DNA from: Leptospira harrisiae
GTDB lineage: Bacteria; Spirochaetota; Leptospiria; Leptospirales; Leptospiraceae
Direction of reading: 5' to 3'
Assembly (NCBI RefSeq): GCF_002811945.1
Contig: NZ_NPDX01000002.1
Coordinates: forward strand, 340,830 to 404,829
Length of the DNA: 64,000 bases
The position numbers and the translations under genes were made by a program. The notes under the pieces are model-generated. The model worked only from the letters and a program-made list of their open reading frames with translations, had not been told where the DNA came from and did no database searches. This document shows positions 52,496 to 61,617 of this stretch, piece after piece. Positions within the stretch are counted from its first letter, which is position 1. Each line of letters begins with the position of its first letter.

Positions 52496-52525
52496 GCAGC
52501 TACAAACCGGTGAGGTTACAGCTGC
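52496..52525. other. Stem-loop between DUF1761 and SGNH genes
   Basis: GCAGCT (52496-52501) pairs with AGCTGC (52520-52525), and inside it AACC (52505-52508) pairs with GGTT (52514-52517). It begins 10 bases beyond the DUF1761 stop and may terminate that gene, but there is no T-run. Confidence 0.4.
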
Positions 52526-52535
52526 ACTTTGAATC

Positions 52536-52952
52536 TTAGAATCTTTGGATGAGTAGAAAAGAGGCAATATTGATTCCTACTAGATGGTAGGCACTGGAAA
52601 TGGCACCATACAGAATAGGCCTCGGAATGTTCGGATTGATGGCGATGTTAAAAGTATTGGCGGTCAAAAAACCAAATCCAAACAAACTGCCCCAAACAAG
52701 TGCATCAATGGTTTGTTGAACTTGAAGTACGGAAAATAAAACCGCTGTCGTTATTGTTATGATGAGCATACAAACCATTGGGCCGAATACAAACAAGAAT
52801 GCCAATGATTCTGGGGTTTCGTTTTCTTTCCCAAGTGAAGTTCTATATAATTTTTCGAAGAGAATTGTAAACCAAAAATAACCAAGAAAAGAATAAACAA
52901 AAAATGCCAAACCAATGGCGATCCAATCCAAATGACTCAAAATTTGTAACAT
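52536..52952 (-). CDS. DUF1761 membrane protein
   Basis: A 138-residue protein with four transmembrane helices and the family start pattern Trp-Ile-Ala-Ile-Gly-Leu-Ala..Phe-Leu-Gly-Tyr-Phe-Trp-Phe. The frame extends to 52973, but the ATG at 52952 is preceded by AAAGGAA at a suitable distance and gives the expected N-terminus. The family has no assigned function. It lies downstream of an AraC gene on the same strand, separated by 87 bp, and may be its target. Confidence 0.82.
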   Translation of the reverse strand: MLQILSHLDWIAIGLAFFVYSFLGYFWFTILFEKLYRTSLGKENETPESLAFLFVFGPMVCMLIITITTAVLFSVLQVQQTIDALVWGSLFGFGFLTANTFNIAINPNIPRPILYGAISSAYHLVGINIASFLLIQRF

Positions 52953-53039
52953 AAACAATTTTCCTTTAATCATGAGTATTGAATGGTTATAATAGATTTT
53001 AAAAAGAATGAATTGTAAAAAATCAGGGTGGATTTTTTT

Positions 53040-53804
53040 TTACATCAAAAATTGTGAGGGTGTTTGACCGGTGAAAGTTTTGAATTCTTTGATAAAATGT
53101 GATTGGTCAAAATATCCTAAATCATAAGCAAGTCTAGTAAATGATTTATACTTTGGAATTTCTTGGATAGCCCTACTCATACGTATGATAGAAGATATTT
53201 GTTTAGGCGTACCTCCTGTAATTTCTCGAAATTTTTTTTCAAAAGTATCAATACTCAAATTTACATTTGAAGCAATATCATTGATTTTGATCTTTCCCTG
53301 TGACTGGTTCATTTGTGAAATCGCTTCAAAAATCCGATGATCAATTGTTTGTTTTTTAATTGTTTTCAGTAAAAAATTTTCTAAATGTTTTGTCTTTGAA
53401 ACTTGATCTTCTGATTCTAACAAACGTGAATGTAAATCGTTTAGATCTGTTTTATTGAATAATTCGTATCCAGAAATACCGATTTCTTTCAATTCATTCA
53501 TCGGCATATTGAAAAAAGCAAAAGCTCCCCATGGTTGGAATTTTATGATGATGATTTCTGATCCTTCCGATAGGAGATTGTGTTTTACAGATTTTCTAAG
53601 TCCCGATAGAGAGATGGATGGCAAAGCATGTATGTCTTTATGAATCCGGTAACTATGGTTTCCTTTGAGTTTGATTGTCAAAACAAAAGAATGATGTGGA
53701 TAAATTGATTTTGAAAAACCATTTTGAGTTTGGATAAAAAGGTAACTTTCCACATAACGATGGAGTAACGATTGTGGTTTGTACTCAGTAACAGTGGGCA
53801 ACAT
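53040..53804 (-). CDS. AraC-family regulator with DUF6597-like N-domain
   Basis: A 254-residue regulator. The N-terminal domain (about 1-140) begins with the pattern Pro-X-X-Leu-X-X-Tyr-Val-Glu-Ser-Tyr and contains Phe-Gln-Pro-Trp-Gly-Ala-Phe-Ala-Phe-Phe, typical of DUF6597-type AraC proteins. The C-terminal HTH_18 (about 160-254) has Leu-Ala-Tyr-Asp-Leu-Gly-Tyr-Phe-Asp-Gln-Ser-His-Phe-Ile-Lys-Glu-Phe. DUF1761 gene follows on the same strand. Regulators of this type often control small membrane proteins or oxidoreductases nearby. Confidence 0.88.
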   Translation of the reverse strand: MLPTVTEYKPQSLLHRYVESYLFIQTQNGFSKSIYPHHSFVLTIKLKGNHSYRIHKDIHALPSISLSGLRKSVKHNLLSEGSEIIIIKFQPWGAFAFFNMPMNELKEIGISGYELFNKTDLNDLHSRLLESEDQVSKTKHLENFLLKTIKKQTIDHRIFEAISQMNQSQGKIKINDIASNVNLSIDTFEKKFREITGGTPKQISSIIRMSRAIQEIPKYKSFTRLAYDLGYFDQSHFIKEFKTFTGQTPSQFLM

Positions 53805-54158
53805 GTGGATTTACTTCCAGGAAAAGTCGTTTTAATGTTTTGTAAAGGTTTTTCTCAAAGGTATCAGAATGAAACTGCTTACCACACGGACGCCTCGCAT
53901 CCGTTAGTTGAAATAGCATATTTCAAAACCGACCGGGCTCACTCCGGGGTGCGCTCACGCTTCCGCCTGCCAAAGGCAGGCCAAGCCCTCCGGATCCCTG
54001 GCGCAGGGGTTTTGAGGGTTGGTTATAAGGAACCATTCCATAAACTGAAATTGCGTATAACGATTATACTATTTGTTAATCTAAAGGTGGTCACTTTCAA
54101 TTTTTAAAAACTGAGTCATCTCTCAAAAATGTAGTTGTTTGCCAATCACTCTTAAAAA
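53805..54158. repeat. 354-base gene-free gap containing a GC-rich structured element (53886-54024)
   Basis: The gap between the AraC and TetR genes holds no credible gene but a block unlike everything else in the window: 53931-54010 is 58 of 80 bases G or C (about 73%). It is packed with inverted repeats: ACGGACGC/GCATCCGT (53886-53904, one mismatch), TTGAAATA/TATTTCAA (53908-53926), GCCTGCC/GGCAGGC (53965-53981), CCCTG/CAGGG (53996-54008), CCCTC/GAGGG (53986-54018) and a long-range pair AACCGACC/GGTTGGTT (53927-53934 with 54017-54024, one G-T). It could be a dispersed extragenic repeat, a transferred fragment or a structured RNA. No second copy occurs in this window. Confidence 0.6.
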
Positions 54159-54812
54159 TTGATAGAGTTTGTGGCTATATTAAAACCTAAAAAAACATTA
54201 CTCCCTAAAAAAGAAAGAACACGTGCGCAAATCATGAATGCAGCGCTACGATTGTTTGCGATAAAAGAGGCCGGGGAAACTTCCATAGCAGAAGTAGCAG
54301 TAGAAGCTGAAGTAGCCAACGGAACAATTTATAATTATTTTAAAACAAAAGAAGAGTTATTAGATGCATCGGCTCTAATGTTGGCAGAACAGGCTGCGGC
54401 GGAAGCGGATATTCTTATGGCTGATATTCAAAACGAAGTGGAACGTTTGGCGTTTGGTGCCGTACACTTTTTACAAAAAGCAAGAAAAGATTCCGATTGG
54501 GCCTGGGCTCTTATACGTGTGGCAGCAGTGGCACCTAGAATGAGCGAAATTCTCAGAGCCTATCCACTTAGGGATATGAAAAAAGCAGTAACATCTGGAA
54601 AATTCTCAATCGATTCGGAAGAGTCCGCCTTGGCTTTGTTTGTTGGAGCCATTCACTATGGAATCCGAAATATTCTGGAAGGTAGAGCAAACTTTAAAAC
54701 ACATGATGTGGATTTGATTGTTTTAGTACTGAGAGCCTTCGGTTTTACGCATACGAATGCAAAAAACACTGTCACTCGGGCATATGATAAAGTTTGGAAA
54801 TCAAATCCCTAA
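54159..54812 (+). CDS. TetR-family regulator near the ring-cleavage operon
   Basis: A 217-residue TetR protein with the HTH at about 22-68 (Thr-Ser-Ile-Ala-Glu-Val-Ala-Val-Glu-Ala-Glu-Val-Ala-Asn-Gly-Thr-Ile-Tyr-Asn-Tyr-Phe) and a helical ligand domain. The start is uncertain: TTG at 54159 lacks a ribosome-binding site, and GTG at 54171 has only a weak AGAG ahead. It lies 233 bp upstream of the monooxygenase operon on the same strand, with promoter-like sequence between, so it is the likely repressor of that operon. Confidence 0.85.
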   Translation: MIEFVAILKPKKTLLPKKERTRAQIMNAALRLFAIKEAGETSIAEVAVEAEVANGTIYNYFKTKEELLDASALMLAEQAAAEADILMADIQNEVERLAFGAVHFLQKARKDSDWAWALIRVAAVAPRMSEILRAYPLRDMKKAVTSGKFSIDSEESALALFVGAIHYGIRNILEGRANFKTHDVDLIVLVLRAFGFTHTNAKNTVTRAYDKVWKSNP

Positions 54813-54973
54813 TTTCCATTAGATAATTCTAAAGAATCCCTCACAACTAATGCAGCCTTAATTGGTTAGTTTTGCCATTTGAATAACTTTCGATTCTCCC
54901 CCTAACGATTTTTCCTTTCGATTTCCTATCGTGATATCCTTTGCTTTTGGTAGTTAGTCATATTTCCAATGGT

Positions 54974-55020
54974 TTGTCGGTTTTAATATTATTGACATAT
55001 ATTGCATAAATGAGAATACT
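54974..55020 (+). promoter_or_regulatory. Promoter candidates for the ring-cleavage operon
   Basis: Two overlapping options: TTGTCG (54974-54979), 18 bases, TATATT (54998-55003); or TTGACA (54992-54997), 17 bases, AATACT (55015-55020). The second would start transcription after the ATG at 55010, which supports translation from 55046, where GAAGGA at 55030-55035 serves as ribosome-binding site. Confidence 0.5.
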
Positions 55021-55045
55021 CTCAAAAAAGAAGGATTTTACATTT

Positions 55046-56656
55046 ATGGAACGGATGGTTGAAAATCAAAATCTCCAGACACCCAATGTGGTCATTGTAG
55101 GTGCAGGCCCTGTCGGAGTTCTCACTGCTAATCTTTTGGGTTTGCAGGGCATTCCTGTGCTTCTCATCGATCAAAATCCCGGGATTTTAGAAATTCCAAG
55201 AGCCATTTCTTTGGACCAGGATGCTTTGAGAGTTTTACAAGCAGCAGGATTCGGAGAAGAGATCGCTGCCACTATGCCAGCAATTTCTGGGATTGAACTG
55301 ATTTCTCCCTTTGGCGGGCGTTTTGCCAAAATCAATTCAAGTGGTTCCCTAGACTGCCATCCTCGTTTGGTGTCCATTTACCAACCTGAATTGGAACGGA
55401 TACTCAGGAATGGTTTAAAACGATTTTCTCATGTTCGTTTATGGTCAGAGTGCACTTATGTTTCTCATATAGAATCAGATTCAAATATTATAGTAACTGT
55501 TAAATGCCAAGATGTAGATTGTAAAATTACCACAGGTTTTTTGTTAGGTTGTGATGGCGCCCGCAGTAATCTAAGAGAAAATCAAAGCTGGTCAATGTTA
55601 GGATCTTCTTACAAAGAAGATTGGCTGATATTGGACATAAAAAATCAACCCAATCCATTGAACATTGTTGAGTTTATCTGTGATCCCAAAAGACCTGTTG
55701 CTCACGTTCCGGGACCCAATGGTTCAGAGCGATGGGAGTTCCTACTTCATGAAGGTGAAACAAAAGAGGAAATGGAAAAACCAAACAAAGTTCGTGAATT
55801 GATGAAACCTTGGGGTGATGTTTCGGATATGGAGGTGGAAAGGATCGCTGTTTACCGTTTCCAAGCAAAAATTGTGGATTGGATGGGCAAAGGGCGAGTA
55901 TATTTGTTAGGTGATGCAGCTCACCTAACTCCTCCCTTTGCTGGCCAAGGACTTGTAAGTGGAATCAGGGATAGTATGAATCTTTCATGGAAGTTAGCTG
56001 CAGTATTAAATAAAAATGCGTCATTAAAAATACTCTCAAGTTATCAAATCGAGCGAAGACCGCATGCAAAAAAGACAATACGTTTGGCAGTGTTACTCGG
56101 TTCCATCATCATGACTAGAAAAGCGATCAAAGCAATTTTTCGCGATTTGGTTTTTAAGTTTTTATTTTATACTCCACTCAAACGTTTCCTCTTTGATCTG
56201 AGAATACGGCCAGAAAATTCATTTAAAAATGGTCTTTTTTTAAAAAATAGAAAAATCGCAAATGCGAGTATTAAACCAGGTTCCATCCTTCCTCAAGCAC
56301 TTGTTAAGTTACCAAATGGAACTTTAAAATTATCTGATGATATGTTTGGACAATCATTATATATTTTGGGTTATGGCGCACACCCTTTTGATGTTTTGGA
56401 TTCAGACTCAAAAAAGATTTGGGAACGAATGGGGGGTAAAACAATGTTTTTTTCAAGTCAACAAAGAGTATATGACTCAAAATCTCTGCAACCTTCGGCA
56501 GAAGATATAACTTCCACTTTTTTTTCAGCCTTCGGTGGATTGGATAGGTTTGCAATACTTCGTCCTGATCGAATTGTAGTTGCTCTTTTTCCGAAAGAAA
56601 ATGCGAACCAAATCATTCGCGAGTTTTATAATATTTATTTAGAGACCAATGCATGA
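55046..56656 (+). CDS. FAD-dependent aromatic hydroxylase (MhpA/PheA type)
   Basis: Class A flavin monooxygenase of about 536 residues that hydroxylates a phenolic ring with NAD(P)H and oxygen. The FAD motif Gly-Ala-Gly-Pro-Val-Gly lies near residue 17, the Asp-Gly-Ala motif in Gly-Cys-Asp-Gly-Ala-Arg-Ser, and Gly-Asp-Ala-Ala-His-Leu-Thr-Pro-Pro-Phe-Ala-Gly-Gln-Gly is fully conserved. The C-terminal thioredoxin-like extension (about 400-536) is that of 3-(3-hydroxyphenyl)propionate hydroxylase-type enzymes. An upstream ATG at 55010 is possible but less likely. It overlaps the extradiol dioxygenase gene by 4 bp, which fits hydroxylation to a catechol followed by ring opening. Confidence 0.88.
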   Translation: MERMVENQNLQTPNVVIVGAGPVGVLTANLLGLQGIPVLLIDQNPGILEIPRAISLDQDALRVLQAAGFGEEIAATMPAISGIELISPFGGRFAKINSSGSLDCHPRLVSIYQPELERILRNGLKRFSHVRLWSECTYVSHIESDSNIIVTVKCQDVDCKITTGFLLGCDGARSNLRENQSWSMLGSSYKEDWLILDIKNQPNPLNIVEFICDPKRPVAHVPGPNGSERWEFLLHEGETKEEMEKPNKVRELMKPWGDVSDMEVERIAVYRFQAKIVDWMGKGRVYLLGDAAHLTPPFAGQGLVSGIRDSMNLSWKLAAVLNKNASLKILSSYQIERRPHAKKTIRLAVLLGSIIMTRKAIKAIFRDLVFKFLFYTPLKRFLFDLRIRPENSFKNGLFLKNRKIANASIKPGSILPQALVKLPNGTLKLSDDMFGQSLYILGYGAHPFDVLDSDSKKIWERMGGKTMFFSSQQRVYDSKSLQPSAEDITSTFFSAFGGLDRFAILRPDRIVVALFPKENANQIIREFYNIYLETNA

Positions 56657-57774
56657 AAAATAAAAATTCCACCTCGCCATGCCCCGTAAGAACAAAAAAC
56701 CCGCTGAGCAAAGCCCAAGATATCGCCTATGTTCGGTTAGGTAGAAAGGATTTAGAATCCTCTAAAAAATATTATTTGGATTTTGGATTAAAATTATTAG
56801 AACATTCGACTAGTAGGGTTTTGTTTCATGGCCAAAGTTCCCAATATCCGTGTTGGTCGATTGAAAAACATAAAAAAAATGAATTACTCGGAATTGGTTT
56901 GTTTATTGCTTCCGCTGAAGAATTCGAGAAGTTAAAAGTTTTGGCGGGGGCGAAGTTTTTACACAATGGAAGATTCGGAAGTGTTTCTAATATACCTATT
57001 GTGAATTTAACTGATCCATCTGGATTGTCCGTTGATGCTGTGTTAGTCTCCAATTTCCAGAATCAAATTCTATCGAAAAACAATCAGCCAAAACTTTGGA
57101 ATACGCCAAGCCACACAGCGAGAATCAATATGCCTAGTCCTTATGAAATAGGTGCAGCAAAAATTATGCGTTTGGGACATGCTGTTTTACTTAAACAAGA
57201 ATTTTATAAAAATGCGCAGTGGTATTGTGATACTTTTGGATTTATCCCTTCTGATATTCAAATACTTCCTGAATCAAAAGATCCAGTGATTACTTTTTTA
57301 CGCTGCGATTTAGGAAATAAACTAACAGATCACCATACAATAGTGATTGCTACTGGTGTTGATGATCGATTGGAACATTGTGCATTTGAATTAGAAAATT
57401 TGGATGAAGTTGCAAAGGGAAGAGAATGGTTATTGGAAAAAGGTTGGAGATCCGCCTGGGGAATTGGAAGGCATCTTTTAGGAAGTCAGATATTCGATTA
57501 CCATAGAGACCCCACTGGAATGCTCGTAGAACATTACTCAGATGGAGATAAATTCGATAATACTATTGCAGTTGGTTACCATTTTGTAAACCGTAAAAGT
57601 TTATACCAATGGGGTCAAGATATGCCTGAAAATTTTTTGGACTTAACATTGAGTTTGAATAAAATTTTTTCACTTATTAAAGGATTGTTTGGTGGAAAAG
57701 AAATTAAAATCAGCAATTTAATTGATCTCAAAGAAACGATGAAAGTTTCTCCCAGAAAATGGATTCGATATTAA
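56653..57774 (+). CDS. Extradiol ring-cleavage dioxygenase (VOC family)
   Basis: A 373-residue protein with two vicinal-oxygen-chelate domains. The N-terminal one (about 22-135) is degenerate; the C-terminal one carries the iron triad His176 (Leu-Gly-His), His227 or His228 (Asp-His-His-Thr) and Glu293 (Val-Glu-His-Tyr-Ser-Asp-Gly-Asp). This is the type I extradiol arrangement of 2,3-dihydroxybiphenyl dioxygenase and relatives. It would cleave the catechol made by the preceding hydroxylase. The substrate is not readable; the length and the His-His-Glu set are typical. Coupled to the hydroxylase gene by a 4 bp overlap. Confidence 0.86.
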   Translation: MKNKNSTSPCPVRTKNPLSKAQDIAYVRLGRKDLESSKKYYLDFGLKLLEHSTSRVLFHGQSSQYPCWSIEKHKKNELLGIGLFIASAEEFEKLKVLAGAKFLHNGRFGSVSNIPIVNLTDPSGLSVDAVLVSNFQNQILSKNNQPKLWNTPSHTARINMPSPYEIGAAKIMRLGHAVLLKQEFYKNAQWYCDTFGFIPSDIQILPESKDPVITFLRCDLGNKLTDHHTIVIATGVDDRLEHCAFELENLDEVAKGREWLLEKGWRSAWGIGRHLLGSQIFDYHRDPTGMLVEHYSDGDKFDNTIAVGYHFVNRKSLYQWGQDMPENFLDLTLSLNKIFSLIKGLFGGKEIKISNLIDLKETMKVSPRKWIRY

Positions 57775-57790
57775 TAAAAAGGAAATAGAT

Positions 57791-58753
57791 ATGGCTACAA
57801 ATTATATTCGATTTGAAAAAGATAAAAAAGTTGATTGGGCAAAATGGGAAAATGGAAAGATTTTTTCTTTGTTTACTGGTGATTTGAGTACAAAAGAATT
57901 TCTGGAATTTGTAAAAACTAAACCAACAATTCCCGATTCTTCCGCATACACCTTGGCAGATATTTCTATCCTTTCACCAATTACTGCACCGTGCCAAATC
58001 ATTTGTCAAGGTGCAAATTACAAACAACATTTGATTGAGTCTGGGCTTGATCCAAACGAAAAAAATTATAATTTATTTTTTACAAAATCAGATGCATCTC
58101 TTTCTCCAGCACACGGTAAAGTTGTTCGTCCAAGTCATATCAAGTTACTTGATTACGAAATTGAACTCGGTTTGGTATTTGGAAAATCGATCAACCAACC
58201 TTTGGAAATAAATTCTTCTAATATTTCTGAGTATGTTTCTGCAATATTTATGGCCAATGATATTTCTGCAAGGGATGTTCAGCTTCCACAAATGCAATGG
58301 TACAAGGGAAAATCTTATCGTAGCTTTTTACCAGCTGGTCCAATTCTTGCTGTATTAGACCAAAGTGATTTTTCCTTATTGGATAACTTGGAACTAACAT
58401 TGTTAGTAAACGATAGAATTAGGCAACATGATACCATTGCTGGATTGGTATACAAACCATCGGAAACAATCCAAGAGTTATCCCATTTTTGTGATATAAA
58501 CCCAGGTGATATTTTATTAACAGGAACTCCATCTGGATGTGCACTTAGAGCACCAGGTAAACTATTACAAAAAATTGCTGCCTTACTTCCTGAAAAAAAG
58601 AAATGGGACTTATTTGTAAAAGGACAATTGAAACGAACTGAATACTTACAACCAGGTGATACCATTCGTTCTTCGATACGAACTGCTGATCGTAGAATTG
58701 ATTTGGGAGACCAAGAACTTATAGTAGTTAATGAGTATGAAAATAACAAATAA
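57791..58753 (+). CDS. Fumarylacetoacetate hydrolase-family enzyme
   Basis: A 320-residue FAH-fold protein. The metal ligands are visible in Leu-Asp-Tyr-Glu-Ile-Glu-Leu-Gly and Ala-Asn-Asp-Ile-Ser-Ala-Arg-Asp, and the family ending [11 protein letters not shown] is present, followed by the Pro-Gly-Asp-Thr motif. In meta-cleavage pathways such enzymes hydrolyse or decarboxylate/isomerise the ring-opened product. It follows the dioxygenase gene by 16 bp and overlaps the SDR gene by 23 bp, consistent with the third step of one pathway. Confidence 0.9.
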   Translation: MATNYIRFEKDKKVDWAKWENGKIFSLFTGDLSTKEFLEFVKTKPTIPDSSAYTLADISILSPITAPCQIICQGANYKQHLIESGLDPNEKNYNLFFTKSDASLSPAHGKVVRPSHIKLLDYEIELGLVFGKSINQPLEINSSNISEYVSAIFMANDISARDVQLPQMQWYKGKSYRSFLPAGPILAVLDQSDFSLLDNLELTLLVNDRIRQHDTIAGLVYKPSETIQELSHFCDINPGDILLTGTPSGCALRAPGKLLQKIAALLPEKKKWDLFVKGQLKRTEYLQPGDTIRSSIRTADRRIDLGDQELIVVNEYENNK

Positions 58754-59561
58754 TCAAAAAAAGAATTTTTGGAAAAACAAAGTAGTTTGGATCACGGGAG
58801 CTTCGTCAGGGATCGGAGAGGCATTGGTTCATGAATTGAAGGACTCAGGTGTAAATCTTGTTCTTTCTGCACGACGAAAGTCAGAATTGGAGAGAGTAAA
58901 AAGCCAATCAGAATTGTCAGACGAGAATTGTTTAATTTTACCTCTGGATTTAGAAAAATATGCTACGTTAGGAGAATTTCCGGAATTTGTACTTCAAAAA
59001 TTTGGACGTATTGATGTGTTAATTAATAATGGAGGTATCAGCCAACGTTCGTTAGCTCATGAGACAAGTTTATCAACATACCGATCACTAATAAATATAA
59101 ATTTCTTTGGTAATATTGCACTTTCTCTGGCTTTGTTACCTTATTTTAGACAACAAAAGGTTGGACATATCGTTAGTGTCGCGAGCATTGCAGGAAAATT
59201 TGGTGTTCCGTTTCGTACAGGATATTCCTCTTCAAAATTTGCGCTGACTGGTTTTTATGAAGCACTTCGTGCAGAAAATATAAATCATAACATAGAAATT
59301 ACCTTAGTATATCCAGGATTTATAAAAACGAATATTTCAGAAAACGCATATTCTGGCGATGGTTCTAAACATGGGAAGCTTGATCCTGGGATTCAGGAAG
59401 GAATCGATTCTCGCGTTTGCGCAAAACAAATCATATCAGCTATTGAAGATGGAAGGTTGGAAGTTGTGATTGCCCGTCCAAAAGAAAAATTTGCCATCTT
59501 TTTACATAAATACTTTCCAAGTTTGTTTGCTAAATTGATTCCTAAGGCAAAAGTTGTCTAG
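58731..59561 (+). CDS. Short-chain dehydrogenase/reductase
   Basis: A 276-residue classical SDR. Cofactor motif [12 protein letters not shown], and the active-site set Ser (Val-Ala-Ser-Ile-Ala-Gly), Tyr-Ser-Ser-Ser-Lys. Ser-Ala-Arg-Arg-Lys after the second strand indicates NADP(H) preference. It resembles the DHRS7/DHRS7B branch. It is the last gene of the plus-strand catabolic operon and could oxidise or reduce a keto or hydroxy intermediate of the pathway; the exact step is unknown. Confidence 0.9.
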   Translation: MSMKITNNQKKNFWKNKVVWITGASSGIGEALVHELKDSGVNLVLSARRKSELERVKSQSELSDENCLILPLDLEKYATLGEFPEFVLQKFGRIDVLINNGGISQRSLAHETSLSTYRSLININFFGNIALSLALLPYFRQQKVGHIVSVASIAGKFGVPFRTGYSSSKFALTGFYEALRAENINHNIEITLVYPGFIKTNISENAYSGDGSKHGKLDPGIQEGIDSRVCAKQIISAIEDGRLEVVIARPKEKFAIFLHKYFPSLFAKLIPKAKVV

Positions 59562-59577
59562 TTGTAAGTAGAGCGCA

Positions 59578-60303
59578 TTATGGTTGTTTTGCGTTTGTAA
59601 ACTTTTCACATCCACTCCATTCCCAAGCTTTTTGTTTTAGCTTTTTTTCGTTTTCGCTACCTGAAGTGATAACGTTTTGTGCAACTGATATGCCGCTTCG
59701 CTCTAATCCAAAAGCAAGATGGCGTAGTTCTTTTGGATATTTTCCGAGGGGCAAAAATAAATAGGTTACCCAAAATAGAAAGGAGGGGCCTACAGGATCG
59801 AATCGATCCTTTTCATAAATACCGGTTCGTTTATGAATACGCCATTTCCCATCCTCACTCAATTCAAATTGATCATAAAACCGAGTGTAAGAAGTTACAT
59901 CTAGTTCGATTGGTCCCGCATAACTTCGAACCATAATCATCACATCTGCTTCACTCAAGGCACGGTTTCCACAAATGGTGATCCTAGGCGATGAGATCCA
60001 ATGTTTTGTCGGTGGCGTTCCACTATCTACCATTAGGCGAGATTTTTCTATAAAATTTTTTACAGTTCCATCAAACCAACTGATGGAGATCGTTGCATCT
60101 TTATGGAAAAGGTCTTCTAATTCTTCCCACCGAGCTGAGTCTCGAAAAGCAAAAGAAGAAACATTGGAGGCAATTTCTAATTTTGTTTTGGTTTCAGAAA
60201 TATGTAAATTCTCTGGAATTGAAGGACTAGTAGAAAACAATATTAAACATAATATTGTATTAATCTTGAAACTGTTATTTTTATGGTTAATATTGTTTTT
60301 CAC
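59578..60303 (-). CDS. Exported SnoaL/NTF2-like protein
   Basis: A 241-residue protein with a signal-like N-terminus (hydrophobic stretch about 15-28). An NTF2-like fold of the SnoaL_4 kind occupies about 45-175 (Asp-Ser-Ala-Arg-Trp-Glu-Glu-Leu-Glu-Asp-Leu-Phe and Trp-Arg-Ile-His-Lys-Arg-Thr-Gly-Ile-Tyr-Glu-Lys-Asp). The Asp/His that act in dehydratases of this fold may be present, but the reaction is unknown. It is in a two-gene operon with the metallo-beta-lactamase-like gene (22 bp apart) and converges on the SDR gene, 16 bp away, so it probably belongs to the same pathway module. Confidence 0.78.
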   Translation of the reverse strand: MKNNINHKNNSFKINTILCLILFSTSPSIPENLHISETKTKLEIASNVSSFAFRDSARWEELEDLFHKDATISISWFDGTVKNFIEKSRLMVDSGTPPTKHWISSPRITICGNRALSEADVMIMVRSYAGPIELDVTSYTRFYDQFELSEDGKWRIHKRTGIYEKDRFDPVGPSFLFWVTYLFLPLGKYPKELRHLAFGLERSGISVAQNVITSGSENEKKLKQKAWEWSGCEKFTNAKQP

Positions 60304-60325
60304 GTTTGTTATACCGTTTGCAAAA

Positions 60326-61465
60326 TTACTGCGTGTTCAATTCATAATGGAATCCATCATCGGCTATGATCACTTCCCCTTTGTAAACATCAGAAACCCC
60401 CTCTAAAAACATTGGAACGGTAATGAAGGTTCTGGCAAGATAAGGTCCGAGCGTAGGAGTGATATGGGTATAAACTAATGTTTTAACATTTGCTTTCTGT
60501 GCTATCTCAGCAGCATCCAACGGAGTGGAATGATAATCCATAACACGGACTGCCGTTGTAGCTGCAATTTGCATCGAAGTATCATCTGGATATTGATCTG
60601 TGACTTCTAGAAATTTATTTAAAATTCTTTTATTTATAGCTTCGTGAACGAGGATGTCGGCATTTTCTGAGAAGTACTCAAGATTTTCACTTTTTCTTGT
60701 ATCACCACTGATAACAATTGACTTCCCTTTGTGCTGAATCAAATAGCCAAATGCAGGTTCTACTGGAGAATGTGATACTGTAAAACAATATACTTTTAGC
60801 CCATTCAATCCTTCGAATAACAGTAGCTTTACTTTTTCTTTAGGGGTCAAAATTTCTTTTCCTATTGCTTTTGCATATGAAATTGAGGAGATTCCATCTC
60901 CATTTTTGTGACGATATGCTGCATCAAAGGACATAAATTGATTGAAACCATCTACAACTTTAATAGTTCCTTCTGGACCTAAAACAGGGAGATTGTGTCT
61001 CCTTCCCAGCCTCCAACTACTATTGACCATCATAGGGACATCCGCAATATGATCGGAATGAAAATGTGTTAAAAAAATTGCATTCATCTTATCTATAGGC
61101 AGATGTTGTCTTTCGGCAGCAATGGAGGTTCCTGATCCTGCATCGAAGATCAAAAAATTTCCGTCGGTTATGATGGCGGTTGAAGTTTGCATCCTTTTTT
61201 CATCAGCTCGGGGTGAACCTGTTCCAATTGTGATGAGATGGATTTTTCCATCGGAAAGCCATTTTCTTTCGCTGTGTTCGGCAGTATTTTTGATGATTTG
61301 TTTTTTAACCAAATGATCTGCGAAATAAGATTTATGAAAGGAACAGGAACTAGTTAATAAATAGAGAAATCCTAATACAAGTTTAGGTGTATATTTTTGG
61401 AGAAATAACACAAAATTCAATTTCGGACTTTTAGGCAAAAAAACTAAAAATTGAGAACTATCCAT
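60326..61465 (-). CDS. Metallo-beta-lactamase-fold lipoprotein hydrolase
   Basis: About 379 residues from the ATG at 61465. A long N-terminal region ends in a lipobox-like Leu-Leu-Thr-Ser-Ser-Cys near residue 42. The MBL domain has the full metal motif Thr-His-Phe-His-Ser-Asp-His and a later Ser-Gly-Asp-Thr. The branch is that of AtsA-type arylsulfatases, RNase Z-like and other phosphodiesterase/esterase enzymes. An exported hydrolase beside a ring-cleavage operon could release an aromatic substrate from a conjugate (sulfate ester, lactone); this is inference. The frame continues upstream to 61543, but the extra residues do not look like a signal. Confidence 0.82.
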   Translation of the reverse strand: MDSSQFLVFLPKSPKLNFVLFLQKYTPKLVLGFLYLLTSSCSFHKSYFADHLVKKQIIKNTAEHSERKWLSDGKIHLITIGTGSPRADEKRMQTSTAIITDGNFLIFDAGSGTSIAAERQHLPIDKMNAIFLTHFHSDHIADVPMMVNSSWRLGRRHNLPVLGPEGTIKVVDGFNQFMSFDAAYRHKNGDGISSISYAKAIGKEILTPKEKVKLLLFEGLNGLKVYCFTVSHSPVEPAFGYLIQHKGKSIVISGDTRKSENLEYFSENADILVHEAINKRILNKFLEVTDQYPDDTSMQIAATTAVRVMDYHSTPLDAAEIAQKANVKTLVYTHITPTLGPYLARTFITVPMFLEGVSDVYKGEVIIADDGFHYELNTQ

Positions 61466-61469
61466 AATA

Positions 61470-61503
61470 TTGACAATTCTCTCAATTATGAAGAAGTTGT
61501 CAA
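61470..61503 (-). promoter_or_regulatory. Inverted TTGACA repeat at the MBL gene start
   Basis: TTGACA (61470-61475) and TGTCAA (61498-61503) form a perfect hexamer inverted repeat with 22 bases between. On the minus strand TGTCAA reads as a -35 (TTGACA), with AGAATT 17 bases further as a possible -10. This would place the transcript start close to the ATG at 61465, hinting at a very short leader. Confidence 0.4.
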
Positions 61504-61617
61504 CTATGTTAAAAGGAAGGTGAAACCGAATTGTTTTTGTCACACCATGACTTGTGCTTTATTGCGCAGTTTAGGAAAACACCTCCCGTCGTTTCAAAAA
61601 ATGAAAAAAACATTCCA

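Noticed and set aside
52491..52525. GTTAGGC next to a stem-loop, resembling an integron attC core
   Set aside because: There is no matching RYYYAAC core at the right distance on either strand and no cassette array or integrase nearby.
53772..54107. 111-codon open frame across the GC-rich element
   Set aside because: It begins inside the AraC gene on the other strand, has no ribosome-binding site, and its protein is an incoherent mix reading through hairpin DNA; the frame is open because GC-rich sequence has few stops.
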